The notes under the pieces: generated by a model
The model's input: the letters and a program-made list of their open reading frames with translations, nothing else
Told to the model about the DNA's origin: nothing
The model's database searches: none
Assembly: GCA_003551945.1 (NCBI GenBank)
Contig: PUNZ01000133.1
Coordinates: 1 to 25,892 of the forward strand
Origin: Halovenus sp.
GTDB taxonomy: Archaea > Halobacteriota > Halobacteria > Halobacteriales > Haloarculaceae
Length of the DNA: 25,892 nt
Direction: 5' to 3'
Shown: one piece after another, positions 1 to 7,518 of the stretch
How the letters are laid out: each line of letters starts with the position of its first letter
How positions within the stretch are numbered: position 1 is the stretch's first letter
Program-made: the position numbers and the translations under genes

Positions 1-170
1 CATGTGTTAGGTTGTTCTTGTGTATGCGTCATAAGATGGGAGAACTGAACATATCTGTGTCCGCGGCAGACTTGAAACTTCGCGACACTACGCAAACGAC
101 ATACGACTGCATACTCGGCTGTAGCGTGTCATAGAAAGCGTCACGTACGAAGCAGCAGGGTGCGGGAAGT

Positions 171-632
171 GTGTCCAACACCAACGCACCCCTGCGAGAC
201 GTTGCTTCGGTCAACGACTTCTTGAAAACGGCGGCTACCAAGACACCGGTCTGGATGCTTGGAGACAGCGCCTACGACATCCTCGATTGGCACGACCACC
301 TACTCGCCGCAGGAGTCGTGCCAATCGCTCCGTACAATCCACGAAACACTGTTGATCCGAAAACCATCGAGTACAGGATTGAAGACCGGATCACCGAACA
401 CAGCAAGGACGTTCAGCTGAACCAATCGATCTTGGACGAGACGTACAACAACCGGACAGGCGTCGAACGAACCAACGAATCAGTCAAAGACTGCGGCCTC
501 GGGCACGTCCGCGCCCGAGGCCGCGTCCACGCACGAGCACAGGTGTTCCTCGCGCTGTGCCTTCGCCTCGTTGTTGCAATCACCAATTATGAACGCGGAG
601 ACAATCCGGGAAGCACGATCATCACAGTGTGA
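171..632 (+). pseudogene. IS4/IS5-like DDE transposase, C-terminal fragment
   Basis: The translation is the C-terminal half of a haloarchaeal DDE transposase. The second catalytic aspartate lies in MLGDSAYD (about residue 33) and the catalytic glutamate in GVERTNESVKD. The typical tail LALCLRLVVAITNYERGD follows. The N-terminal half with the first aspartate is absent: the frame upstream of the GTG hits a stop near 147, and bases 1-170 give no readable continuation. It is therefore a truncated, inactive copy. The GTG at 171 is only an in-frame codon, not a real start. No terminal inverted repeats could be found. The family is judged from motif layout; the exact IS group is not assigned. Confidence 0.75.
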
Positions 633-863
633 GAAGAGTTCTATGCCACCCTCGTCCGAATAGACTGTAATAAACCGACCAGAATTGTTATGAATAGAAT
701 GGGCGTGCGAGACAGAGGACGCAAATGCAGCACGGGAATTGGTCAAGTCGGTTTCCGACCGGAGTTCCTGATTGCATCCGCAAATTCGATGTAACGGTAT
801 CTAAACTCAAGGGTGATTTGAGTCACCACATCGATTTTATTTGAGCAGATCAAATCTGTGGGT

Positions 864-1592
864 ATGCGCCGCCGCCAGTATCTCGGAACGCTCGCTGGCA
901 GCACCCTTCTCGTCGCCGGTTGTCTCGGTAATTTTGCCGATGAGGATCGGGACGAAAACGAGGTCTTCGCCGACTACTGGTACGAAACGGACGAACTTGT
1001 CGTCGAGTTCCGCGACGGTGTAGACGTGGAGACGGCTCGTTTGCTGAGCGACGAGAGCCAGGAACATGAGCGTGTTGAGGGACCGGTCGGAACCGCACGG
1101 TTCCCGGTAGTCTTCCCGAACCGGCTCGACACACATCTCACCTCCCGGCCGCCACTTCGCGTGGAAGCACAGACTGCGAATGGAACCGCCCGGATGTCCG
1201 TCTGGGAGCAAATCCACGGTGTCGTCCGTGATCTCGAGCCCGATCTGGAGGGACGGGCACAGCTTCGGATCGAAAATCAAGGGACAGCTCCGCTTTTAAT
1301 TCGATTTGTGAGCGTTCATGGGGACGTTCCGGAACCGGCAGCGGACCCCACAAACGAGACGGTTGAACTCGACTCACACCATACCGGCCCAGGTGTCGTT
1401 GGGACCGGCGAAAACCACGCTCAGCAACCCGAGCGTTCTGATTTGGTGGTTCCGGGTGAGGCGGAACGCTCTTTCGAGACGAGCTACCGGCCGTTCGGGG
1501 ACGATGGAGCGGTAACCGACGAAGAGCGATCCGGAACGGTCTCACTGGTCCAAGCCTCCGGCGGAATTAACTCATACTCGTTCTCGTACTAA
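864..1592 (+). CDS. Tat lipoprotein of unknown function
   Basis: Secreted protein of about 242 residues. It starts with a twin-arginine-like MRRRQYLGTLAG segment, a short hydrophobic stretch and a lipobox LVAGC, so it is probably exported by Tat and lipid-anchored outside the membrane. An acidic linker follows, then a region rich in short beta-type segments. No enzymatic motif is visible and I do not recognise the family. The ATG at 864 is preferred over the GTG at 858 because it puts the arginines at the very N-terminus. A TATA-like TTTTATTT lies about 28 bases upstream, fitting a leaderless transcript. It is flanked by decayed genes and stands alone. The intact frame and acidic composition argue for a real gene. 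Confidence 0.75.
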   Translation: MRRRQYLGTLAGSTLLVAGCLGNFADEDRDENEVFADYWYETDELVVEFRDGVDVETARLLSDESQEHERVEGPVGTARFPVVFPNRLDTHLTSRPPLRVEAQTANGTARMSVWEQIHGVVRDLEPDLEGRAQLRIENQGTAPLLIRFVSVHGDVPEPAADPTNETVELDSHHTGPGVVGTGENHAQQPERSDLVVPGEAERSFETSYRPFGDDGAVTDEERSGTVSLVQASGGINSYSFSY

Positions 1593-1774
1593 TGGAACTC
1601 AACGGGTGAGTCATTACCCAGATTGGATAAAACAGTGCCGACTGACTGGTAGGTTGATTCTATATTCGACAGTTGCTGAAACGATGTTGGTATTTCGGTA
1701 GGATGTCGAGTGACGGATATAGGAGGTGAATATAGTCCGCAGACTTTTTGACTTGATATGATATATGCTCTGAT

Positions 1775-2537
1775 ATGTCCGTTCCTGAGCCTCCCCGCCG
1801 GGCAGTTCTTGGTAGTCTCATGACGGTCGCCCTCGGCGCGCTTGCAGGGTGTTCTGAACTGACAGAGTGGCCACCTTGACGCCCACGACGTAGGAACCGG
1901 CGCGAACGACAACGGGTTCGGCTCGGCACTCGTCGTCTCACTCGCATGGATCCTTTCGGCGGTGGCGGACGACCTCGAGACGCGGGTGAGATTTGTTGTC
2001 TTCGGCGCTGAGGAGGTCGGGCTTTATGGCTCCTACTATTGGTCGCACACGCACGATCTTAATAACGTGAAATGCGTGCTCAACGTCGATGGGGCCGGCT
2101 ACTCGCGGGACCTCGAGATTCATCACCACGGCTTTGAGGCGATCGGAGAAGCGTTTGAGGAGGTGGAGTCGGAGTTCGACGTCCCCATCGCGATAGTGGA
2201 TGGACTCCGTCCCCATAGCGACCACTGGCCGTTCGTTCAGCGCGGGATCGCCGGCGCACAGGGGCGCTCCACGGCGAGCGGAAGCGGCCGTGGTTGGGGA
2301 CACACACACGGCGACACCTTCGACAAGCTCGATGTCCGCGACCTCCGGGAGCTGTCGGTATTATGTGCGGCTGGGGTCGTCAAACTCGCGGAGGCGGACC
2401 GACCGATCGAGACACGAACAGCGGAGGATATCCGCGAGGAGACGGTCGAGAGCGGTCACGATGTCGGCATGAAGGCGACGGACACGTGGCCGTGGGGCGA
2501 GCCCCGGCCGTGGCCCTGGGCCGACGAATTTGAATAG
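1775..2537 (+). pseudogene. Broken M28-type zinc aminopeptidase
   Basis: Two pieces in different frames. Piece 1 (1775-1879) encodes a 34-residue lipoprotein signal with paired arginines and lipobox ALAGC, then stops. Piece 2 (from about 1869 to 2537, another frame, no own start) is the C-terminal half of an M28 peptidase. GHLDAHD and GANDNG supply the first zinc ligands, GAEEVGLYGS the catalytic glutamate pair, NVDGAGYS an aspartate ligand, and HTHGDTFDKLD the last histidine. All metal ligands survive, but the N-terminal part between signal and catalytic domain (normally roughly 200 residues) is missing and the join is out of frame. A deletion fusing signal and catalytic end is the simplest reading. 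That both pieces came from one gene is inference. Translation from the ATG at 1962 would lack the first zinc ligands. Confidence 0.7.
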
Positions 2538-2641
2538 GATTGCGGCAGGGCCGGCTCAAAAACGTGGGCGCCGACAATACCGGTTCCGCGTGCAAGTACC
2601 ACGTATGGATGTCACAACATATGGGGAGGAAGCTAACCGGT

Positions 2642-2962
2642 TCAAGGGTGGGAGGAATCCGACTCGCCAAAAGAAGCACCTGTCAGGATCATCAGTTTAT
2701 CGACGAGTGACTCGATCACTGCTGCCGGTTCATACTCAGACCTGTCGAGAGGGGGTTCCCAGAGTTCAATTTCGATGGCCTCTGCTGTGTCGAGATCCCC
2801 CTCCGTCGCCGTAAGAATAAAAATCGCCCGCTGATAAATAATCACCATCTGTCGACTGTCGACCCCGAGATGTTCGATTGATCCCGCCTCAAGCGCTGTA
2901 GGAAAATCGATGGTGGAATCACAGTTATACGCACGAGTGGCTCCCCTGTCACTATCTTCCAT
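2642..2962 (-). CDS. Small acidic protein of unknown function
   Basis: Protein of 106 residues, not recognised. The middle (about 30-60) alternates hydrophobic residues like a small beta/alpha domain, and the end is acidic. There is no signal peptide or membrane helix, so it is probably cytoplasmic. The frame opens upstream at 3001, but an ATG at 2962 is preferred because a TATA-like GTTATTTACC lies 22-33 bases before it, giving a leaderless transcript. It is divergent from the membrane protein gene at 3111, and the two promoters share the 148-base gap. Confidence 0.6.
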   Translation of the reverse strand: MEDSDRGATRAYNCDSTIDFPTALEAGSIEHLGVDSRQMVIIYQRAIFILTATEGDLDTAEAIEIELWEPPLDRSEYEPAAVIESLVDKLMILTGASFGESDSSHP

Positions 2963-2983
2963 ACCTTCTCTTTCTCCGAGGCG

Positions 2984-2995
2984 TGGTAAATAACT
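2984..2995 (-). promoter_or_regulatory. TATA-like promoter of the gene ending at 2642
   Basis: Read on the minus strand, GAGTTATTTACC lies centred about 27 bases before the ATG at 2962. That is the usual spacing for a leaderless haloarchaeal transcript, and it decides the start of that gene. Confidence 0.5.
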
Positions 2996-3061
2996 CGGCA
3001 TCGGCCAATCGGTATTGACCTCTTCGCACGCCTCAAGGCGCAGGTATCCTCCTCTATTTCG

Positions 3062-3069
3062 TATAAATA
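3062..3069 (+). promoter_or_regulatory. TATA box of the four-helix membrane protein gene
   Basis: TATAAATA sits 49 bases before the ATG at 3111, predicting a short leader of about 20 bases. It is the clearest TATA box in the divergent gap. Confidence 0.55.
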
Positions 3070-3110
3070 TCCAGGGGAAGAATGATATCTCCCCAAATAG
3101 CAGCTGTGGT

Positions 3111-4025
3111 ATGAACGAAACGGCCGAATCGAGCCGGCTTATCCGTTACTATCGGGAGTACATCGGCGACCCGGAGCGAATAGCCAACATCTACGCTGGC
3201 TTTGGCCTCTTTTTTCTTGGTGCTGGATTGGGGTTTGTCGCGGTGGCAGTATTTCTTTACAGTACGACCCTCCCTGTAAACACCCCACAAATGTATTCGG
3301 TTCGTGAGGTCGCTGGGGTTGCCGCGGGGCTTGGGTTGCCATTACTCCTTTCTGGAATTGTGGTGCTACTCCCCGTCGATAAGCGCATGGTGTATACTGC
3401 GTTCGGCGGACTCGTAATCTCAACTCTTGCTGTTGGTCTCTTTGTTTGGGCGTATCCTAACAATTGGAATGTGACAAACCCCCCAGATTACAGCGCCCAG
3501 GGCATTGGTCTCTATAGCGTTGGGGTTGTTCTTGTTATTGCAGCTTCCGGTGTCGCACTAGTTACCCATTGGGTCGAGCGTGCAAGCGACGAGGCGGGTG
3601 AAGAACAGACCCAAGACCGTTCTGCCACGGACGAAGACGAGGTCACTGATGAGGACGTGCGCAGAGATATTGAAACAGCCTTAGAGGATACAGAGCTTTC
3701 TTGGGGTGGCATTGATCGTACGGAGTCTCGTCGCCTCCAACTGAATACCAGTTCGATCGATGACGTGGATATCGATACGCTCCCCAAGACGGGTGCTGAG
3801 CGACGGATGAAAAACGAAGAGGTCAATGATGCTGTTGCCCGACTCCAGGGACTCCAAGGCGGACAAACAAAAAGAGCAAGTGGAGAGAGCACCGACACAC
3901 AAGCAGCGGCCCTGCGCCAACTGCGTGAGCAACAACAAAAAGAGCAGTCACCTCAGTCCAACGAGGGGCTGCTCAATAGAATAAAAAATTACTGGGTGAT
4001 GTCGTGGTTTCGAGAACGTTTTTGA
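3111..4025 (+). CDS. Four-helix membrane protein with long acidic cytoplasmic tail (CdpA/DUF7139-like)
   Basis: Protein of 304 residues. A short N-terminus is followed by four hydrophobic helices at about 27-50, 66-89, 92-115 and 131-154. Then comes a roughly 150-residue, acidic, glutamine-rich, probably disordered tail. It ends in a distinct basic/aromatic patch, IKNYWVMSWFRERF. This layout (four helices, disordered tail, short C-terminal motif) resembles the haloarchaeal DUF7139 type and the cell-division membrane anchor CdpA; the likeness is from memory, not alignment. The terminal patch looks like a binding peptide for a cytoplasmic partner. The actin homologue starts 78 bases downstream in the same direction and is the obvious candidate partner. 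The ATG at 3111 is chosen because the preceding in-frame stretch crosses the TATA box and is not protein-like. Confidence 0.75.
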   Translation: MNETAESSRLIRYYREYIGDPERIANIYAGFGLFFLGAGLGFVAVAVFLYSTTLPVNTPQMYSVREVAGVAAGLGLPLLLSGIVVLLPVDKRMVYTAFGGLVISTLAVGLFVWAYPNNWNVTNPPDYSAQGIGLYSVGVVLVIAASGVALVTHWVERASDEAGEEQTQDRSATDEDEVTDEDVRRDIETALEDTELSWGGIDRTESRRLQLNTSSIDDVDIDTLPKTGAERRMKNEEVNDAVARLQGLQGGQTKRASGESTDTQAAALRQLREQQQKEQSPQSNEGLLNRIKNYWVMSWFRERF

Positions 4026-4029
4026 TTTT

Positions 4030-4049
4030 CCCCCGGCGAAAGCCGTGGG
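4030..4049 (+). terminator. GC-rich hairpin after the membrane protein gene
   Basis: CCCCCGGC pairs with GCCGTGGG around a GAAA loop (8 pairs, one mismatch), five bases after the stop codon. No T-run follows. It could be a terminator or a scar of an IS605-type end, since similar hairpins are scattered through the window. Confidence 0.35.
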
Positions 4050-4074
4050 ATTCCCCCGTTAAGTAACGCGAAAT

Positions 4075-4080
4075 GTTATA
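4075..4080 (+). promoter_or_regulatory. TATA-like promoter of the actin homologue
   Basis: GTTATA (followed by CGG) lies about 26 bases before the ATG at 4104, implying a leaderless transcript separate from the upstream gene. Confidence 0.5.
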
Positions 4081-4103
4081 CGGATTGGCTTTGAGATCCA
4101 GAT

Positions 4104-5114
4104 ATGGCGAAGGGCCTAGACGTTGGCACAATGAACATCCTCTCGGGCCGGCAAGATGGCGCTGAGACGGTTTTCGTCCAACAACGAAATTCGTTTGTCG
4201 AGATCGAGCATAGCGATATGGCCGAACAGATGCTCTCCCGTAGTGACATCTTACACATCCGCAAGGACGACAATGTGTACGTCGTGGGGGATGATGCGTT
4301 GAATTTTGCGAATATTTTTAATAAAGAAACACGACGTCCAATGGAAAATGGGATCCTTTCCAGCGATGAGGCTTCGGCGATCCCGATGATCAAATTGATC
4401 ACCCAGCAGGTCGTTGGCGAGCCTTCCCGACCAAATGAGCGATTATTTTATTCGAGCCCAGCGGACCCGATCGACTCAGAGCTATCGACGCTTTATCACG
4501 AAAAGACGTTGGAGTCCATGCTCGGTGACATGGGGTATGACCCCGAACCGATCAACGAGGGGATGGCAGTCATTTACTCAGAGCTCGCGGATAACAACTT
4601 CACCGGGCTGGGCATCAGTTTTGGTGCCGGCATGACCAATGTTTGTCTCGCCTACTATGCCGTTCCAGTCATGAAATTCTCAATCGCACGTGGGGGTGAC
4701 TGGGTTGACGAACGGGCCGCAGAAGCCACAGGCACACCCGTCGACAAGGTCACATCGATCAAAGAGGATGATTTTGAGCTTGATTTCCGTACCGATGTCG
4801 GTGGTGTCGAAGGAGCGCTTGCCATCTACTACGAGAACTTGCTTGATTACGTCATTGAGAATATTGCCGCCGAAGTTGATGAAGAAGACATTGAAGAAGG
4901 GCTTGACGTTCCGGTTGTCGTCACTGGTGGAACATCAAGCCCACGTGGATTCAAAGACTTGTTCGCAGAACACCTCCAGAGCGCGAATATCCCGTTCTCG
5001 ATTAGCAGTGTTCGTGCAGCCTCCGAACCTATCTATAGCGTCGCCAGTGGGGCACTCGTTGCCGCGCGCTCGGAAGAAGACGAGGATGATGGGACGGCGA
5101 GCGAGGAAGACTGA
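4104..5114 (+). CDS. Salactin/volactin-type actin homologue
   Basis: Protein of 336 residues with an actin/Hsp70 ATPase fold. Phosphate-1 loop is GLDVGTMN (4-11); the connect-1 helix is NEGMAVIYSEL (151-161); phosphate-2 is ISFGAGMTNV (171-180), with serine where MreB has aspartate; the adenosine loop is VVVTGGTSSPRG (271-282). A final helix YSVASGALVAA precedes a very acidic tail from 323. Length and motifs match haloarchaeal salactin (Halobacterium) and volactin (Haloferax), which form dynamic filaments affecting growth or cell shape. The orthology is recalled, not aligned. The gene follows a four-helix membrane protein with a cytoplasmic tail, suggesting membrane recruitment of the filament. 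The start is well fixed by the TATA-like box 26 bases upstream. Confidence 0.85.
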   Translation: MAKGLDVGTMNILSGRQDGAETVFVQQRNSFVEIEHSDMAEQMLSRSDILHIRKDDNVYVVGDDALNFANIFNKETRRPMENGILSSDEASAIPMIKLITQQVVGEPSRPNERLFYSSPADPIDSELSTLYHEKTLESMLGDMGYDPEPINEGMAVIYSELADNNFTGLGISFGAGMTNVCLAYYAVPVMKFSIARGGDWVDERAAEATGTPVDKVTSIKEDDFELDFRTDVGGVEGALAIYYENLLDYVIENIAAEVDEEDIEEGLDVPVVVTGGTSSPRGFKDLFAEHLQSANIPFSISSVRAASEPIYSVASGALVAARSEEDEDDGTASEED

Positions 5115-5161
5115 TCCCTTTCGAAATCGTTCTCCTCGACAACCAAAGTATCTCTCAAAGC

Positions 5162-5237
<76 letters not shown>

Positions 5238-5249
<12 letters not shown>

Positions 5250-6236
5250 ATCTTTTTGTTTTCGTCGAATACTCCCTGCCAGTCCGAGACTCCGCCATTG
5301 TGGGTCAACATCATTCTTCCCACGAACTCGCGCCTCGACTACTCCATCTTCCGTTGTACGACCTTCGATCACGTAGTCCATGCTCGTAGTGAGGTCTGCT
5401 AATTCACCATTTGGTGTCGCTGCTGGTGGCACATGGACTATCCCACCGACCGAAAGCTGTCGCAATCGGCCACAGATTTCATGCACAAATCGACTAATAC
5501 GCTCCACAGAATAATAGGCACGCATCTGTGTCAGTGTCAAGAGCCCGCAGAGCTGCGGTTCATTCGTTGAGTCTGCCGTCAGTTGTTCCAGTTGCTGATC
5601 GATTGTAACCCCGAGACTGGTGAGGTCCCGACATGAGGCAGACACATGGACCGGCGTCTCCGTACCGGAGTCGTGATGTGGTGTTGCATCAATGAAAACT
5701 GTCTCAACATCGTCGGACACTTGCTCAAGCTGGCTCGGTGGGTATTTTGTTGTTAACAACAGCCCAGAGTCAGCCAGGGCCGAATAACACCTCAACACGC
5801 AGTTATCCCACAGCTGTGTACTTGGAGCTGCAACTCCGACGATGTCCGTTGGAGCAACCTGCACAGTATGTAAGAACGCTGGAATGAATTTAACTGGCGT
5901 AGGATTGACGATGTGGGTAAACGCTTCTCCCGGATAGTCTTCTAGCTCAATGAGTTGATCAACTGCCGTATCTGTGATCGGCAATGGAGCAGCGAGGGCT
6001 CCGTCGCCGCTCGTTTGGTCCTGTTTGTTATCTATAGGGTAAAGACTGCCACCACTAGACGCTGCCTCTTGGAGATACCTATATGCAGCCAGAAGGGCAG
6101 GGTCTGGCTCCACCTTATCCGTCGCCGTAGCGGGTTCACCAGGCATGAGCTGATGTCTGCCGGCGATTGGATCCTGAAATGCTCGATGATTGCTCACCGA
6201 GACGTTGGAGGCATGTACTATCCGATCTGGCAGCAT
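5238..6236 (-). CDS. Degenerate RecA/KaiC-like protein (DUF7504-like), copy A
   Basis: Up to 332 residues. The C-terminal two thirds look like the haloarchaeal RecA/KaiC-derived family annotated as DUF7504. A strand VETVFIDATP (177-186) stands where Walker B would be. ETPVHVSASCRDLTSLGV (193-210) follows, then a helix with QMRAYYSVERISRFVHEICGRL (237-258) and a strand GGIVHVPP. No Walker A P-loop (GxxxxGKT) is present, so ATP hydrolysis is unlikely. It is cytoplasmic, without signal or membrane helix. It is last in the minus-strand run after the DUF5305 gene (115-base gap), and a second member lies at 12566-13459. The start is uncertain: the ATG at 6236 has a dyad element 13 bases upstream, and an ATG at 6146 is the alternative. 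Confidence 0.65.
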
Positions 6237-6248
6237 GTTGGTTAGGCA

Positions 6249-6263
6249 TATACTACCAGTATA
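6249..6263. promoter_or_regulatory. Dyad operator-like site, copy 1
   Basis: TATACTACCAGTATA is a near-perfect dyad (ATACT - ACC - AGTAT), 13 bases before the ATG at 6236. The same core is found at 21917-21931, directly upstream of another start codon, and with small changes inside the two repeats near 25.4 and 25.5 kb. It is probably a binding site for a dimeric regulator. It could also partly serve as the TATA element. Confidence 0.5.
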
Positions 6264-6351
6264 GCCGTCATTGCTATTATGATTTTCTCCGAGCGATTCG
6301 GTTCCGAAATGTGGTGCTGTATCCCTTCCCTACCTGAAACAGCAGTTGAAA

Positions 6352-7425
6352 TCAAAGTGACCCGAGCCACGCCCTGACTGAGTCCCGATCAGCTGCATAA
6401 TAAAACACCACTTCATCGGTCACCACTCCATACGCCTCAATGCTCTCATCATAGATCACCCGATTTCGCGTGTCGATGGCGATATCGACGAGGTCTTTGA
6501 TCGAACTGATATATATGTACTCACTGTTCGCATCGACGGGGAACTCACCCTTCGAAATCCACTCGCTATATTGTTCTCTCATCACATCCAGTTCAAGTGC
6601 CTCTACCTCAGCTCTGCGGCTCCAGAACCCAACGACTCCACCGAGGATGAGAAACACCAGTCCACTGCCGGTGAGAAGCCCAACAAGTGTCATATCTGGT
6701 GCTTGCTCACGCGTCTCCCCAGGGCGTGTTTGACTTTGGGTCTCGCTGTCCGTTAACTCTTCACTGATGTAATATCCTTCATCAATAAACTCGACAGGCG
6801 CTGCTGTATTTAATTCTCCACTGTATGTCTCATCGCCTTCTGCGGGTGAGTCGTATTCAACCGCGATCACCAGTTCAACTGATACCGATCCGATCCCACC
6901 ACTCGCTGCGTCAATGCGTCCAAGTTCATCTCGCACATCTGTCATTGACACAGTAGTATTGAGTGTCAATTCGCCATCTTCGACCGTGCTGTCCTCAGCA
7001 GTAAGGAGTCGCTCATCCTCCCAAAAGACCTCGCCATCGAAAATTATCTCATATTGCATCGTGCTCCGCTGGACAACCTCGACTGATCTGTCTTCGGGCA
7101 GTTCGATAGCTGTCTGAAGCTGTAGCTCCGGTGTCTCGTTCATTAGATAGACTGGCTGCTCTTCTAGGGTCTCTCCAGGATCACGAAGCTCCGAGCCAGC
7201 CTGCACCTCTGCGCTATGTGTAGTCTCCAGTGAGAACGTTTGCACGTCAAACTCTTCAGACGGTGTCTCTTCTACAGGCGGATTGAGATACGTATTGACG
7301 CCAGCACCAATGGCTACCGTCCCCAACAAAAGTAGGGCCACGGCAAGTACGCCCCCATAGACCGATAACACGTACTTGATCCTTAGCGTCGGGGCCATCA
7401 ACTTGTATGTCTGCGGTTCAGACAT
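6352..7425 (-). CDS. DUF5305 two-helix membrane protein, copy A
   Basis: Protein of 357 residues. A short cytoplasmic N-terminus leads to a first membrane helix (about 17-42), an extracellular beta-rich region (50-240) with PVYLMNETPEL (91-101), a second helix (246-268), and a cytoplasmic tail. The tail has the DUF5305 signature QYSEWISKGEF (285-295) and KDLVDIAIDTRNRVIYD (310-326). DUF5305 proteins recur in archaea beside signal peptidases and TasA-like secreted proteins; their function is unknown. The ATG at 7425 is chosen over 7476 because the longer start adds a non-family leader read through TnpB-scar DNA. It lies 78 bases after the PKD protein gene, probably in one operon, and the outside/inside layout fits an assembly or sensing factor for surface fibres. 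Confidence 0.85.
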   Translation of the reverse strand: MSEPQTYKLMAPTLRIKYVLSVYGGVLAVALLLLGTVAIGAGVNTYLNPPVEETPSEEFDVQTFSLETTHSAEVQAGSELRDPGETLEEQPVYLMNETPELQLQTAIELPEDRSVEVVQRSTMQYEIIFDGEVFWEDERLLTAEDSTVEDGELTLNTTVSMTDVRDELGRIDAASGGIGSVSVELVIAVEYDSPAEGDETYSGELNTAAPVEFIDEGYYISEELTDSETQSQTRPGETREQAPDMTLVGLLTGSGLVFLILGGVVGFWSRRAEVEALELDVMREQYSEWISKGEFPVDANSEYIYISSIKDLVDIAIDTRNRVIYDESIEAYGVVTDEVVFYYAADRDSVRAWLGSL

Positions 7426-7440
7426 AAATCCCCCCGGGTT

Positions 7441-7518
7441 TGACCCCGTCGTTGCTCTCCTGTCGCACCGGCTCACAGAGATTCAAGGCGGAAGCCCACG
7501 ACTTTAATCGTGGGTACC
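7441..7518 (+). repeat. IS605/TnpB right-end scar with hairpin
   Basis: Read on the plus strand, this gives a TnpB-like tail, TGSQRFKAEAHDFNRG. The perfect 7-base hairpin CCCACGA/TCGTGGG (7495-7501 with 7508-7514) follows. The stop codon of the 7504-10530 gene (7504-7506) lies in its loop. A related stretch, with TCAAGGCGGA shared, occurs on the minus strand at 19294-19333. I read it as the fossil right end of a TnpB element that has replaced the original 3' end of the PKD gene. Confidence 0.5.

Noticed and set aside
837..1280. 147-codon minus-strand frame opposite the lipoprotein gene
   Set aside because: The plus-strand product has a Tat signal and lipobox; the reverse frame has none of these.
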